This document shows positions 12,138-21,660 of a DNA stretch of 64,000 nt, piece by piece (position 1 is the first letter of the stretch; each line of letters opens with the position of its first letter). A program made the translations under genes and the position numbers. The DNA comes from Parnassius smintheus behrii. Its lineage: Eukaryota > Arthropoda > Insecta > Lepidoptera > Papilionidae. The stretch lies in assembly GCA_036936625.1 (NCBI GenBank), contig JAUPFT010000006.1:10899501-10963500 (forward strand), written 5' to 3'. The notes under the pieces were generated by a model. It worked only from the letters and a program-made list of their open reading frames with translations, was not told the DNA's origin and ran no database searches.

Positions 12138-14855
12138 TTGCTTATTTATATTATTTATCTACGAGTATATATTTATATATTCCTCAGTGCTATTCTTGTA
12201 TCCAAAACGTGGCTCAAACCATGTTTACCTTCTACCTGCTATTCACTACCAGGATTCAATCTTATTCCAAATGACCGAGTAGGCCAGAGTGGTGGTGGGG
12301 TAGCAATTTACCTTGGATATGATATTCCTTTTAAGATTATTAAATTGTCTACTCATGCACCCTTGTCTAATGAAGCTAAACATCTCTTGTTGGAAATTAT
12401 ATTATCTAACACCAAAATCCTACTAGGCGTCTTTTATAGCCCATCCCTCCATGTAAATTATTTCCCTTCATTTGAGAAAACACTTGAAGATCTGACTCCT
12501 CTATACAATCATATTATTTTTATGGGCGATTTTAACACTTGCATGTTAATGAATAATCACCGCACTAAAACGCTGCGCTCTATTACTGACTCGTGTAATT
12601 TACATATTCTGCCACTTAATGCTACACACACCTTGCCTAACTGTATTTCATCCCTGTTAGATCTTATCATAGTTTCATCTACTGATCACGTGTCAAGGCA
12701 TGGTCAATGTGCAGCTGTGGCATTCTCTCATCATGACCTCATCTTTCTTTCATATAAAATATGTACTCCCAAATTTCGAGGCAAGGTACTGATGCTACGG
12801 AATTTTAGTGGGATGAATATAGAACGTTTACAAGATGATTCCCGGAATGCTAACTGGTCTGCTGTATACTTTGCAGATTCTATAGACTTAAAAGTGGAAA
12901 CATTTAATTACATTTTGATTGACCTTCATGACACCCATGCACCAATCAGACCAGTTAAAGTTAAACACACCCCTGCGCCTTGGCTAACAGACGATATTAA
13001 ATCACTGTTAAATAAGAAAAATAAAGCTAGGCTTATTTATAACAGTGATAAATCGGACCACAATAGAGACAAGTATAGGAGCATACGGAATCGCTGCAAT
13101 ACAATCTGTAGAGACGCACAACAACGCCATGTTCAAAGATCAGTCGAGAACGGAGACCCTGCAAAAATTTGGAAGTTTCTCAGATCTACAGGAGTTGGAA
13201 AATCTAAAGAATCTACTATTTCGAATGAAGACGTTAACATTGAATCATTAAATCAACATTTCTCATTTACCTCTTCGTTTTCAAACGATAATATAAAATC
13301 ATATACTTTAAACAATCTGTCCAAAGCATCAACTCCTAATTTCTCGCCGTTCACCTTCAATCAATTTTCCGACTGTGATGTTAAAAAGAGCGTTTTGTCC
13401 ATATCGTCAAATGCCATCGGATGTGATGAAATTAGCCGTAAAATGATCGTCCCCCTGATTGACATTATTCTCCCTATCTTAACTCATATTTTCAATTACT
13501 CCATATCCTCTGAATCCTTTCCTCGAATTTGGAAGGAAGCAAATATCATTCCTCTTCCTAAAAAGAAGAACCCCTGTTCTCCCTCAGATTATCGACCTAT
13601 ATCTATCCTTCCATTCCTTTCAAAAGTACTTTAACGTTTAGTCTTTGCACAACTTAACCTCTTCCTAAATAAAAACTCCCTTCTTGACTCCTTTCAATCG
13701 GGGTTCAGACTTGGTCATAGTACGGTTACAGCGTTACTTAAAATCACAGATGATATTCGCTGGGGTATGGACCAAAAGCAGCTCACGTTACTTACGCTAC
13801 TGGATTTAAGTAACGCTTTTAACACCGTCGATTTTGATGTATTGCTGAGTCTGCTACGCTCTATTAACATATCTCCAGCGGCAATTGAATGGTTTCAAAG
13901 CTATTTTCGTGGCCGCCGGCAGCGGGTTATGGTAGGGGGTGCCACATCTTCGTGGTGTGAACTGACTGCTGGTGTACCACAAGGTGGCCTGTTGTCTCCT
14001 TTCCTTTTTTCTGTGTTTATTAATTCTGTTACTTCACGAATTTCTTCTCTCTACCATTTGTATGCAGATGATCTTCAAGTTTACTTCCATACATCACTCC
14101 AGAACCTTCCCAATGCCATCAATGACACTAATATGAATCTTGCTGCAATACATGATTGGAGCAGGTCGTTCGGGCTCAATTTAAATCCCAATAAGACCCA
14201 AGCCATTATTGTTGGAAATAGTACTGTAATTTCCAGAATTTGTTGGGATAACCTACCACCTATTGTTATTGATGGTGTTGTGATACCTTTTAGCATATCT
14301 GTAAAAGACCTGGGATTACACATTGATCAAAATCTTTCTTAGTCCCTACATATTAAAGAGTCCAGTAGAAAGATGTTCGCGGCATCATCTTCCTTACGAC
14401 GTTTGCGTAACTCATTACCGATTCCTACTAGAATTTTACTGGCACAGTCCTTGTTACTCCCTATCCTTGATTATGCTGATGTATGCTATTCTAATCATAC
14501 TGAGGATCAATTAAATAAACTTGAGCGTCTTCAGAATTTCGCTATTAGGTTCATATTTGGCCTCCGCAAATATGATCATGTTTCTGAGTTTCGTACTAAG
14601 CTCAAGTGGCTTCCTATCAGACTTCGTGGGAATACTCACATTCTATCTCAACTGTACTGTGTACTATTTGATCCTAAAACACCGAAGTATTTAAAGGAAA
14701 AATTTGGGTTTGCGGGTGCAGATAAAGATCATTCCAGATTATCCGATAAACTTATTTTGCGAATGCCTGCTTACAATTCAAAATTTTTTAATTCTTCCTT
14801 TTGTGTCAAAGTTTCAGTTCAAAAAGGGTTGAGTCTGTTTTTAAAGAAAGGTTGA
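12138..14855 (+). pseudogene. CR1/Jockey-like LINE ORF2 (endonuclease and reverse transcriptase), 5' truncated
   Basis: One reading frame runs through with two stops. The first part is an apurinic-type endonuclease domain that has lost its N-terminus: it enters at SKTWLKP, with GGGVAIY, MGDFN and SHHDLI following. The reverse transcriptase then shows SDYRPISILPF, LLDLSNAFNTVDF, GVPQGGLLSP and the catalytic YADD at about 14063-14074. TAA at 13632-13634 and TAG at 14340-14342 each sit in otherwise conserved sequence; CAG is the likely ancestor of the second. The C-terminal part includes LDYADVCY and LQNFAIRFIFGL. The end is frame-shifted and cut by the inverted-repeat element at 14867. It would have copied its own RNA at a nicked target, but is inactive now. 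Confidence 0.88.
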
Positions 14856-14866
14856 AATTTAGAATC

Positions 14867-15942
14867 GTTTGGCAGGAATTTGGAGGAGTATTGTGTTTTA
14901 TTTGGTGGAGGTTTGGTCCCCGATTATAAAAATACCACTCCCATTAAAAGGTAATGCACTGTTCTTGAGAAAAATCAGAAAGAATATCCCATTGATCTGA
15001 CCTCAAAATCATAACTCAAAATGAATTAGAGAGCGAGGCAGGGGAGTTGTAGGGTCGCCCACCCATTTCAACATCTGCAAAATTTATAAAAAAACTAACA
15101 TTTTTTATAAATTTTTAAAACTTTAATTTTGAGGTTATGTTTTTGTAATGTTTTTGACTATAAACCTGATTAATGGGGAGAGAGAGTTGGAGGAGGGAAG
15201 CACCACATAACGAAGTCGAGGGAACTCCTACTCCTACTTCTAAGTGGTTTACAAAGAAATAACCACGAAGGGAATGGCTTCTAACCTAACCTGCCCGAGT
15301 CGGGGTGCCTAAGTCCCGAGCTCGCTTCGCTCGCTCTTGCACTCAACAAAACACCAAAATATTAGCTTTACAATGACTTCAAATTATAAACATAATATAT
15401 AATACAATAATAACCACACTACATGCCTATCTTCAGCAGTGGACTTGTGAAGGGGGGCTGTAACGATGATGATGATGATGAACCACACTACGGCTCGCAC
15501 AGGTGCCTGCGATTTACTACAACGGCCGGGGTTGCTCTCTCTCCGCACCTACGGCTTTACAAAAACATTTTAGGAGTAGGGCAGACAAGACTACGTGCAT
15601 TCGGGGCTGCTGATATAATTTTAGTACAGATTCGATCATATCAGATATCCATAAAATTTGGTTGCCTTTGCTCCCGCCACAGACACAAAATTCTGTATGC
15701 CATCCAGCTTTCACAGTAATATCGTATAATTTTTTCTCAGAAAGGCTAGAACCTAGAGCCGTAAAGTTAATTAATAATTAAAAATGTATCATTTACCATA
15801 CTTTACGTATTTTAGGTTATAATAGTTTTTATTTATTTTTTCGATAACGGTGCATTACCTTTTAATGTGAGTGGTATTATGATAATCGGGGACCAAACCT
15901 CTACCAAATAAAACACCATAGTCCCCCAAATTCCTGCCAAAC
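14867..15942. mobile_element. Inverted-repeat element of about 1.08 kb (non-autonomous DNA transposon candidate)
   Basis: The ends are long imperfect inverted repeats: GTTTGGCAGGAATTTGGAGG at 14867 is mirrored by CCTGCCAAAC ending at 15942. The arms run about 100 bp inwards, including the GGTTTGGTCCCCGATTAT block mirrored near 15880-15900. No transposase is encoded. I could not define a convincing target duplication, partly because the palindrome at 15946 starts 4 bp after its right end. A 58-bp LINE stub has inserted within it. Confidence 0.7.
15412..15491 (+). mobile_element. 58-bp LINE 3' stub with 11-bp target duplication
   Basis: AACCACACTAC occurs at 15412-15422 and again at 15481-15491. 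Between them are 58 bp that read as the last codons of a LINE (a QQWTCEG-like peptide), a stop, and a GATGATGATG tail. The same 3' end occurs longer at 25623-25742. The structure is an extreme 5'-truncated insertion by target-primed reverse transcription. Confidence 0.85.
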
Positions 15943-15945
15943 TAT

Positions 15946-16824
15946 TTAGACCGGGAGCTGGTGACAGGTGACGTTCCACGATTTTGTCGTGCATGCCTTT
16001 TTAAAGCTTGATAACTAACCCTAAAATATCAAAGATTGTCGGGTGTTTAGCCCCCCCGCGCGTCCTCTTCATAAGGAGAAGCGCTTTTCTTTGTGTAGCG
16101 AATTTTCGTGTTTTTCCGTGATAGTATACTGCATGCCATTGTAATATACGGAAGTTCAAGCAAATTGAAGCTCTAATAATTGATGGCATGCACCCCGCAG
16201 CGGCCCCAGATGAACAAAGGGTTCTGAAAACCTGAAAAAAATTAAAGGGCAATTCAGTGTTTTCAAATAGCATGCCGATGTAAAGAACGGAAGTTTTTGT
16301 AATAAAAACACTCTGAAAAAATTGGCATGAACCCCTCGTATGACCAACGGTGGAAAATTTCCGGAAAACTCTATAAAAATTGAACTCCGATTTTCCGTGA
16401 TTCCAAACTGCACGCCATGGTCATACGAGGGGTGCATGCCAATTTTTCCAGAGTGTTTTTATTACAAAAACTTCCGTTCTTTACATCGGCATGCAATTTG
16501 AAAACTCGGAATTGCCCTTTAATTTTTTTCAGGTTTTCAGAACCCTTTGATCATCTTGGGCCGCTGCGGGGTGCATGCCATCAATTATTAGAGCTTCAAT
16601 TTGCTTGAACTTCCGTATAGTACAATGGCATGGCGTATACTACCACGGAAAAACACGAAAATTCGCTACACAAAGAAAAGCGCTTTTCCTTATGAAGAGG
16701 ACGCGCGGGGGGGGGGGGGCTAAAGCCCCGACAATATTTGATATTTTAGGGTTAGCTATCAATCCTTAAAAAGGAATGCACGACAAAATCGTGGAACGTC
16801 ACCTGTCACCAGCTCCCGGTCTAA
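15946..16824. mobile_element. Foldback palindrome, about 0.88 kb with arms of about 400 bp
   Basis: The left arm from TTAGACCGGGAGCTGG (15946) is mirrored by the right arm ending CCAGCTCCCGGTCTAA (16824). Arms extend to about 16350 and resume at about 16419, leaving a spacer of about 68 bp. Arm identity is high, with small differences such as the G run near 16708-16720. The ends are bordered by TA on both sides, compatible with a TA target duplication or part of the palindrome itself. The mirrored reading frames in the arms are by-products of the palindrome. No transposase is present. Confidence 0.85.
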
Positions 16825-17099
16825 TTCTAAATCCAACCCTAAAGAAATTCAGGCAGAAGCAGCGAAGCATTTTTGAGGCAGCAGCATGTATGGTGTGTTT
16901 GTCGTAGCAAAAGCATTGGATAACTCGATAATTGAGCGGCACGTGAAAAATAATATCGGCGTTTGCTCTAATTTTGTTGTGTCCTGTTGTCCGAACTGCA
17001 TGTACCTAACTATTAACTAGCTGTGGCACGCACGATGAGTTGTAATGGTGGCGGTTGCTTCGTTTGTCGGCGTTTTAATACTGTGTCGTAAAGTGGAGA

Positions 17100-17849
17100 C
17101 TACTGCTGGGTAAAGTGTATAGTACAGTCCCAAGCAGATGGCAGCACCCAACCATTTTCTCTATTGAAATTAGGGTGTTTTTTAATTTCAATAGCCTCGC
17201 GTATCATCTTTGGTAGGAAACGGTGCTTTTTTGCGAGGATTTGTGGTTTATCAAATCTGATGTAATGTTGGGGACGATCTTGAACATGTTCACAGACTGC
17301 AGACTTCCCGGAGCGTCGGTGCTTTACGTCAGCTATATGTTCTTTCACGCGGGTTTTTATGGATCTTTTTGTTTGACCTATGTAAGAGAGACCACATTCA
17401 CAATCTAACTTGTACACTCCTGCATCTTGTAGAGGGATATTACACTTGACGGGTGGTAAAAATTGACTAATCTTCTTCGGCGGCTTGTAGTATGTTTTAA
17501 TGGAAGCTCGCTTCAAGATGTAGCCAACCTTGTCTGTGACTCCTCTGACATATGGTAGTACAGCAGGCACACGCTCGACTGTGGCCGGCTTCACTCGGTC
17601 ACTGTGACGTAGGCACGGGATCCGAAGCTTGTTGTCTTGCAACACTTGCTTGACATGCTGCAGCTCAGCGGCCAGATGTTTTCTGTCACAGATCCCTCGT
17701 GCTCTCTGAAACAAAGATTTACCCACGGTAGCTAACTGTGAAGGATGATGGTGAGGTTCACCATTTAAATATCGGTTGGTATGGGTCTTTTTTCTATACA
17801 CAGTGTGACCAATAGTGTTATCAATAAATTTATTATTGATAACATACAT
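17100..17849 (-). CDS. Penelope-like element C-terminal part with GIY-YIG endonuclease
   Basis: The 249-residue frame lacks reverse transcriptase but keeps the domain that follows it in Penelope-like elements. The N-terminal half has the linker typical of the family (NRYLN, then KSLFQRA and VKQVLQDN). The GIY-YIG nuclease core is GVYKLDCECGLSYIGQTKR at about residues 145-163, with R at the end of the core and KEHI following. The frame is open and ends WVLPSAWDCTI.., close to the usual C-terminus. Upstream coding has been lost, so it is a 5'-deleted fragment. Its 5' side faces copy B of the long unit. Related pieces lie at 25355-25622 (plus) and 40000-41475 (minus). Confidence 0.85.
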   Translation of the reverse strand: MYVINNKFIDNTIGHTVYRKKTHTNRYLNGEPHHHPSQLATVGKSLFQRARGICDRKHLAAELQHVKQVLQDNKLRIPCLRHSDRVKPATVERVPAVLPYVRGVTDKVGYILKRASIKTYYKPPKKISQFLPPVKCNIPLQDAGVYKLDCECGLSYIGQTKRSIKTRVKEHIADVKHRRSGKSAVCEHVQDRPQHYIRFDKPQILAKKHRFLPKMIREAIEIKKHPNFNRENGWVLPSAWDCTIHFTQQ

Positions 17850-17936
17850 TTATTATTGATATTAATAAAGTAAATTTAGTTTTATTCAATGTGTAGTGTT
17901 CGCGTAAATTTAAGAAATCATTATTCTGTAAATTAT
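17850..17936 (-). mobile_element. Penelope 5' non-coding end
   Basis: In reverse complement this contains AATGATTTCTTA, then GCGAACACTACACATT, which also occurs at 25360-25395 upstream of the plus-strand Penelope fragment and more loosely at 28468-28500. It lies upstream of the minus-strand ORF, so the element kept both ends and lost its middle. Confidence 0.55.
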
Positions 17937-18282
17937 TCTAAAATATATAGCTCGGTATATTTTATGTAGATATGATAAAAAGCAATGACGTTTGAAGCGA
18001 CAGCTGTTTAAATGGTACGGAAACGTTAAGAGTATCGACTGCGAAACTATAGGGATTTGAACTCGAACTTTGAGTGTGTCGAGAACCACTCTTAGCGTTA
18101 GCACTTTTAAATTGAAAATAAATTGTAGTCATTCTCGGGAGTATTAGAGACTATCATTGCTACATTTAAAAAAGTTAAGGAAAGGTAATGGCGAAGACAA
18201 GGCGTCATCATATTTCATCCCGTGGATGTCAGAATTGGCGAATATAATATATGTTAGAAATATATGATGGCTTCCGATAACC

Positions 18283-18608
18283 GTGGCCAATAGCCGTGGT
18301 AGCTCAGATGGTTAGCGCTCGCTGTACATGTCACAGTACGCAAGCAAACCGGATTTGATTCCCGCCGGCACCAGTGAAATTGTTAATTGCAATTTTAAGT
18401 GTCGATTTACCACGTGTACGGTGGTGAAGGAAAACATCGTGAGGAAACCAGCATGTATGAGAAATAAGAAAAAAGAATATTTTGAGTACATGTGAAGTTC
18501 GCTATCACACATTGGGGAAGCGTGGCGGACAATTCCTTGCCCTAAAAACGAGCGGAGGCCTGTGCCCAGGAGTGGGACGTATACAGGCTGTAACTTTAAC
18601 TTTTAACT
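18283..18608 (+). mobile_element. tRNA-derived SINE (family 1), full length
   Basis: The head GGTAGCTCAGATGGTTAGCG is an A box and GGATTTGATTCCC a B box. A body follows, then a LINE-like tail with GGCCTGTGCCCAGGAGTGGG and a TAACTTTAACTTTTAAC end. The left flank TTCCGATAACC (18272-18282) equals the uninterrupted site in copy C (32855-32865), and TTCCCTTAACC (18609-18619) is its diverged right duplicate. It inserted into copy B after the duplication. Confidence 0.88.
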
Positions 18609-19052
18609 TTCCCTTAACCATCTTCTTCTGTAACCATCTTTAGACGCCGGATGTAAAATGCGACAGTGAGCAGCATAAAGATGTGAGACGTTTGGATATT
18701 ATGCGTCTGCCTATAGCCTTGCCAAGCTTATTTCCTTTTCATCTTTCCATGCGCCCGTTGTTCACCACATAGTTTGCTTTATTTGATGTAGATTTATGTC
18801 GAGATATTACTTGTACTTGCTGAAACCGTGAACGCATAAAGCGGTGATAATCAAATGTCTTCATAACCTGCAAACACGCTTTTATAACTGTGAATGAAAA
18901 GTCAAGATATTTTTAAAACATTACTTTATTCTGAGTTAATAGAGGTTGAAGTATGCAGTAGCACTTAGTGGAGTGGCTGTTTTGAATTAATAATAAGTCT
19001 GAATGAGGTTATTTGACCCCAATAGTTAGTATTCCTCAGTTTTTGGACTGCC

Positions 19053-19400
19053 TCGTTTGCCTAGTGAACGTAAGCACGACTGCTGATCATGTTGTGCTGG
19101 GTTCGAACCTCGGTTGGGCCAGAAATCAGCTAACGGATCTATCAATTAAGAAACCCTCAGCAGTTTTACTTCCGTGACAAGGAAAACACGTAAAGCAGTA
19201 TGCTGCGTTTGATGTATGTCCGGTCGTGCTGGACTGCTCTCACATCGAATAATGAAAGTGAGGGAAAAGAGAGCGCGCCAGTGCACATAAGCCACACTCA
19301 AGTACACACTTGCATTATAAGAGGTGTTAGCTAGTCTGCATTGATACCGGCCACCGTGACCGAAATTGGGTCGCCTATGTCACTCCCCAGGCTATATTTA
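19053..19400 (+). mobile_element. tRNA-derived SINE-like sequence (family 2) in copy B
   Basis: TTTGCCTAGTGAACGTAAGC resembles an A box and GGGTTCGAACCTCGG a B box. This is the single-copy counterpart of the 46-bp minisatellite unit in copy A. The following 270 bp are shared with copies A and C, so the SINE was part of the ancestral unit. Confidence 0.65.
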
Positions 19401-19417
19401 AATTATCATATCTATTC

Positions 19418-21650
19418 TTGTGTCAGACAGCTGATGTGGTAGCTCTCCAAGAGATGTGGTTGTTGCCACATGATCTGCCTATACTTAGCACGATTGACAG
19501 CAACTTTGGGTCTACCGGTACGTCTGCAGTCGATACTGCGGCCGGCTTACTCAGCGGGAGGCCGTATGGAGGGGTGGCGCTGTTATGGCGTAAGTGTGCC
19601 TTCGAGTCAGTGAATGTGATTGAGTGTGATAACGAGAGGATCTGCGCGATAAAGCTAAACGTGAGTAATAGATCGTTAGTTATGTTCAGTGTGTATATGC
19701 CTACAAACTCATATGATAACCTTTCCGAGTTTACTGCGTGTCTTGGAGCCATTCGCTCTATAATAGAAATAGAGGAGAACAGTGGAGTATCGGCTTTTAT
19801 ATCTTAGGAGACTTCAATGCACACCCTAGTGAATTATTTTATAGTGTAATGTTGGACTTCTGTGTGGATCTTAATTGGATTTGTGTAGATTTAAATATGT
19901 GTGCCAGTAATACATATACCTATTGTAGTGAGGCTCACGGTTGTAATAGATGGTTGGATCCCTGCATTGTCACAGAGTCGGCGCGGAATACAATCGTTAG
20001 CGTAACGGTTAAATATGACGTGTATTGGTCTGACCACTATCCACTAGTAGTCGCATGTAATCTGGGTAAACTTAAGCCAAAAGCTAAACTGGATATAGAA
20101 CAACCAATAAATCGTGTTATATGGGGAGAGAGACAGCAGCAGCAAACCCATCAGTACCATGACCTCTGTCATGCTAAGTTAAGACTCATTGAATTTCCAC
20201 AGGAACTAAGTGCTTGTTGTGATGAGTTCTGTAATAACAAGAATCATCACTTAATCTTAGATAAGTTACATTTAGATATTATAAATATATTGTCAGAGGC
20301 AGCTATCCAAACACACAAAGTTAAGTGTCGAAAGAAGGGAGGTTATGTTTTTGGATGGAATAAGCATGTCGCGGGCCCCCACCGGGAGGCGAGGCTGAAA
20401 TTTAAATTGTGGAATTTAGCCGGGCGGCCAGCTAGTGGTCGAATTTTTCACGATATGTCGGAGGTAAGGAGGAATTTTAAAGCGAAACTTAAATGGTGCC
20501 AGGACAGGCAGGAGCAACTTAAAATGGATCGTCTTGCTTCCGACCACTGCTCGAAAAAGTTTAAAAATTTCTGGAAAAACACAAATAAAATGAATATAAG
20601 GGCGTGCCTCCCTGTGGACGTTGGTGGTGCTCATGACCATAAAGACATTGCGAATGCTTTTACGAAACAGTTCACCATGCAGTCACTCTTAAGTCCCATG
20701 TGTAAGGAGAAGAGCGATAGTGAGACCATCGTGAACGAACGTAATGTTAAGATACCTGCTAAAATGGTGGCTCAGATTATTGAAAGAATGCAGCGTGGGA
20801 AGTCTCCGGGTCACGATGGGCTCAGTATTGAACATTTCAAATACGCAGGGATCCATTTATCACGGGTTCTTGCCATGTTTTTTACACTGTGTCTAGGTCA
20901 ATCGTATTCGCCTGAGGGACTGATGCGAACAAAAGTGGTACCAATTATTAAAAATAAGACAGGTGATGCTTCTGATATTTGCAACTACAGGCCCATCTCA
21001 CTTGCTACCACCGCGGTGAAAGTACTTGACAGTTTGTTAAATGGTTGCCTCATAAAATATGTAGATGTGCATGATGTCCAGTTCGGATTCAGGGTGGAAT
21101 TGTCGACGGAAAGTGCAATTCTTACATTGAAGCATACTGTTGGTTATTACACGGCTAGGAGGACGCCGGTATACGCGTGTTTCCTCGACCTATCCAAGGC
21201 TTTTGACTCGGTCAATTATGATATACTATGGAGCAAGTTGAGGGACGCAGGCGTGCCGGCGGATTATACTTCTTTGATCGAGTACTGGTACAGTAATAAA
21301 AAAAACAGGTGAGATGGGCGGGTACGATATCAGATGAATATAGACTAAAATTTGGTGTCAGACAAGGCGGTTTAAGCTCACCGTTGTTATTTAATTTATA
21401 TATTAACCAGCTTATCGTGGAACTGGTCAGCACACATGTCGGCTGTCATATTGACGGGACATGTGTTAATAATATAAGCTATGCAGACGATATAGTGCTG
21501 CTCAGTCCATCTATAGGCGGCTTAAGAAAATTATTGTCTATTTGCGAGAAATGTGCGGAGGACCACGGCTTGAAGTACAACTCGAAAAAGAGTGAAATTC
21601 TTATTTTTACAGCACCGAAACAACCGCCGCGTTGTGTTCCTTCCATATAA
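19418..21650 (+). pseudogene. APE-type LINE A, 5' part (endonuclease and reverse transcriptase), split by another LINE
   Basis: The sequence enters within the endonuclease domain at DVVALQEMWL, so it is 5' truncated. GGVALLW and VYMP follow in this frame. A frameshift near 19750-19800 moves to the frame carrying ILGDFNAHP and YWSDHYPLV. The reverse transcriptase has GKSPGHDGLS, CNYRPISLATT, CFLDLSKAFDSVNYD, then a frameshift in the A run at about 21297-21305, then GVRQGGLSSPLLFNLYIN and the catalytic YADD at about 21480-21491. Coding stops at 21648 where the R4/Dong-like element is inserted and resumes at 24574. The left junction falls within copy B. Confidence 0.87.
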
Positions 21651-21660
21651 TAATAATAAT
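21648..21660. repeat. TAA repeat at the left border of the R4/Dong-like LINE
   Basis: Four TAA repeats lie directly between LINE A coding sequence (a Cys-Val-Pro-Ser-Ile peptide) and the inserted element. A matching ATA/TAA run lies at the right border, 24494-24505. Bombyx Dong of the R4 clade is known to insert into TAA repeats. Confidence 0.8.

Larger units (their letters stand above)
17937..19417 (+). repeat. Long non-coding repeat unit, copy B, left part
   Basis: 17937-18282 matches copy C at about 32265-32865, and 18609-18740 matches about 32855-33050. 18745-19417 matches copy A 8085-9530 and copy C 33755-34480. The copy is truncated on the left at the Penelope fragment and interrupted at 19418 by a LINE. 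It resumes at 25196. Confidence 0.8.

Noticed and set aside
15275..15295. Insect telomeric repeat (CCTAA)n
   Set aside because: Only about two units are present, within the inverted-repeat element.
16001..16769. Hypothetical proteins in the palindrome
   Set aside because: Near-identical frames on both arms come from the inverted repeat; there is no domain or codon signature.
18295..18375. tRNA gene
   Set aside because: A and B boxes are present, but the sequence continues into a SINE body with a target duplication and the stems do not form a full cloverleaf.
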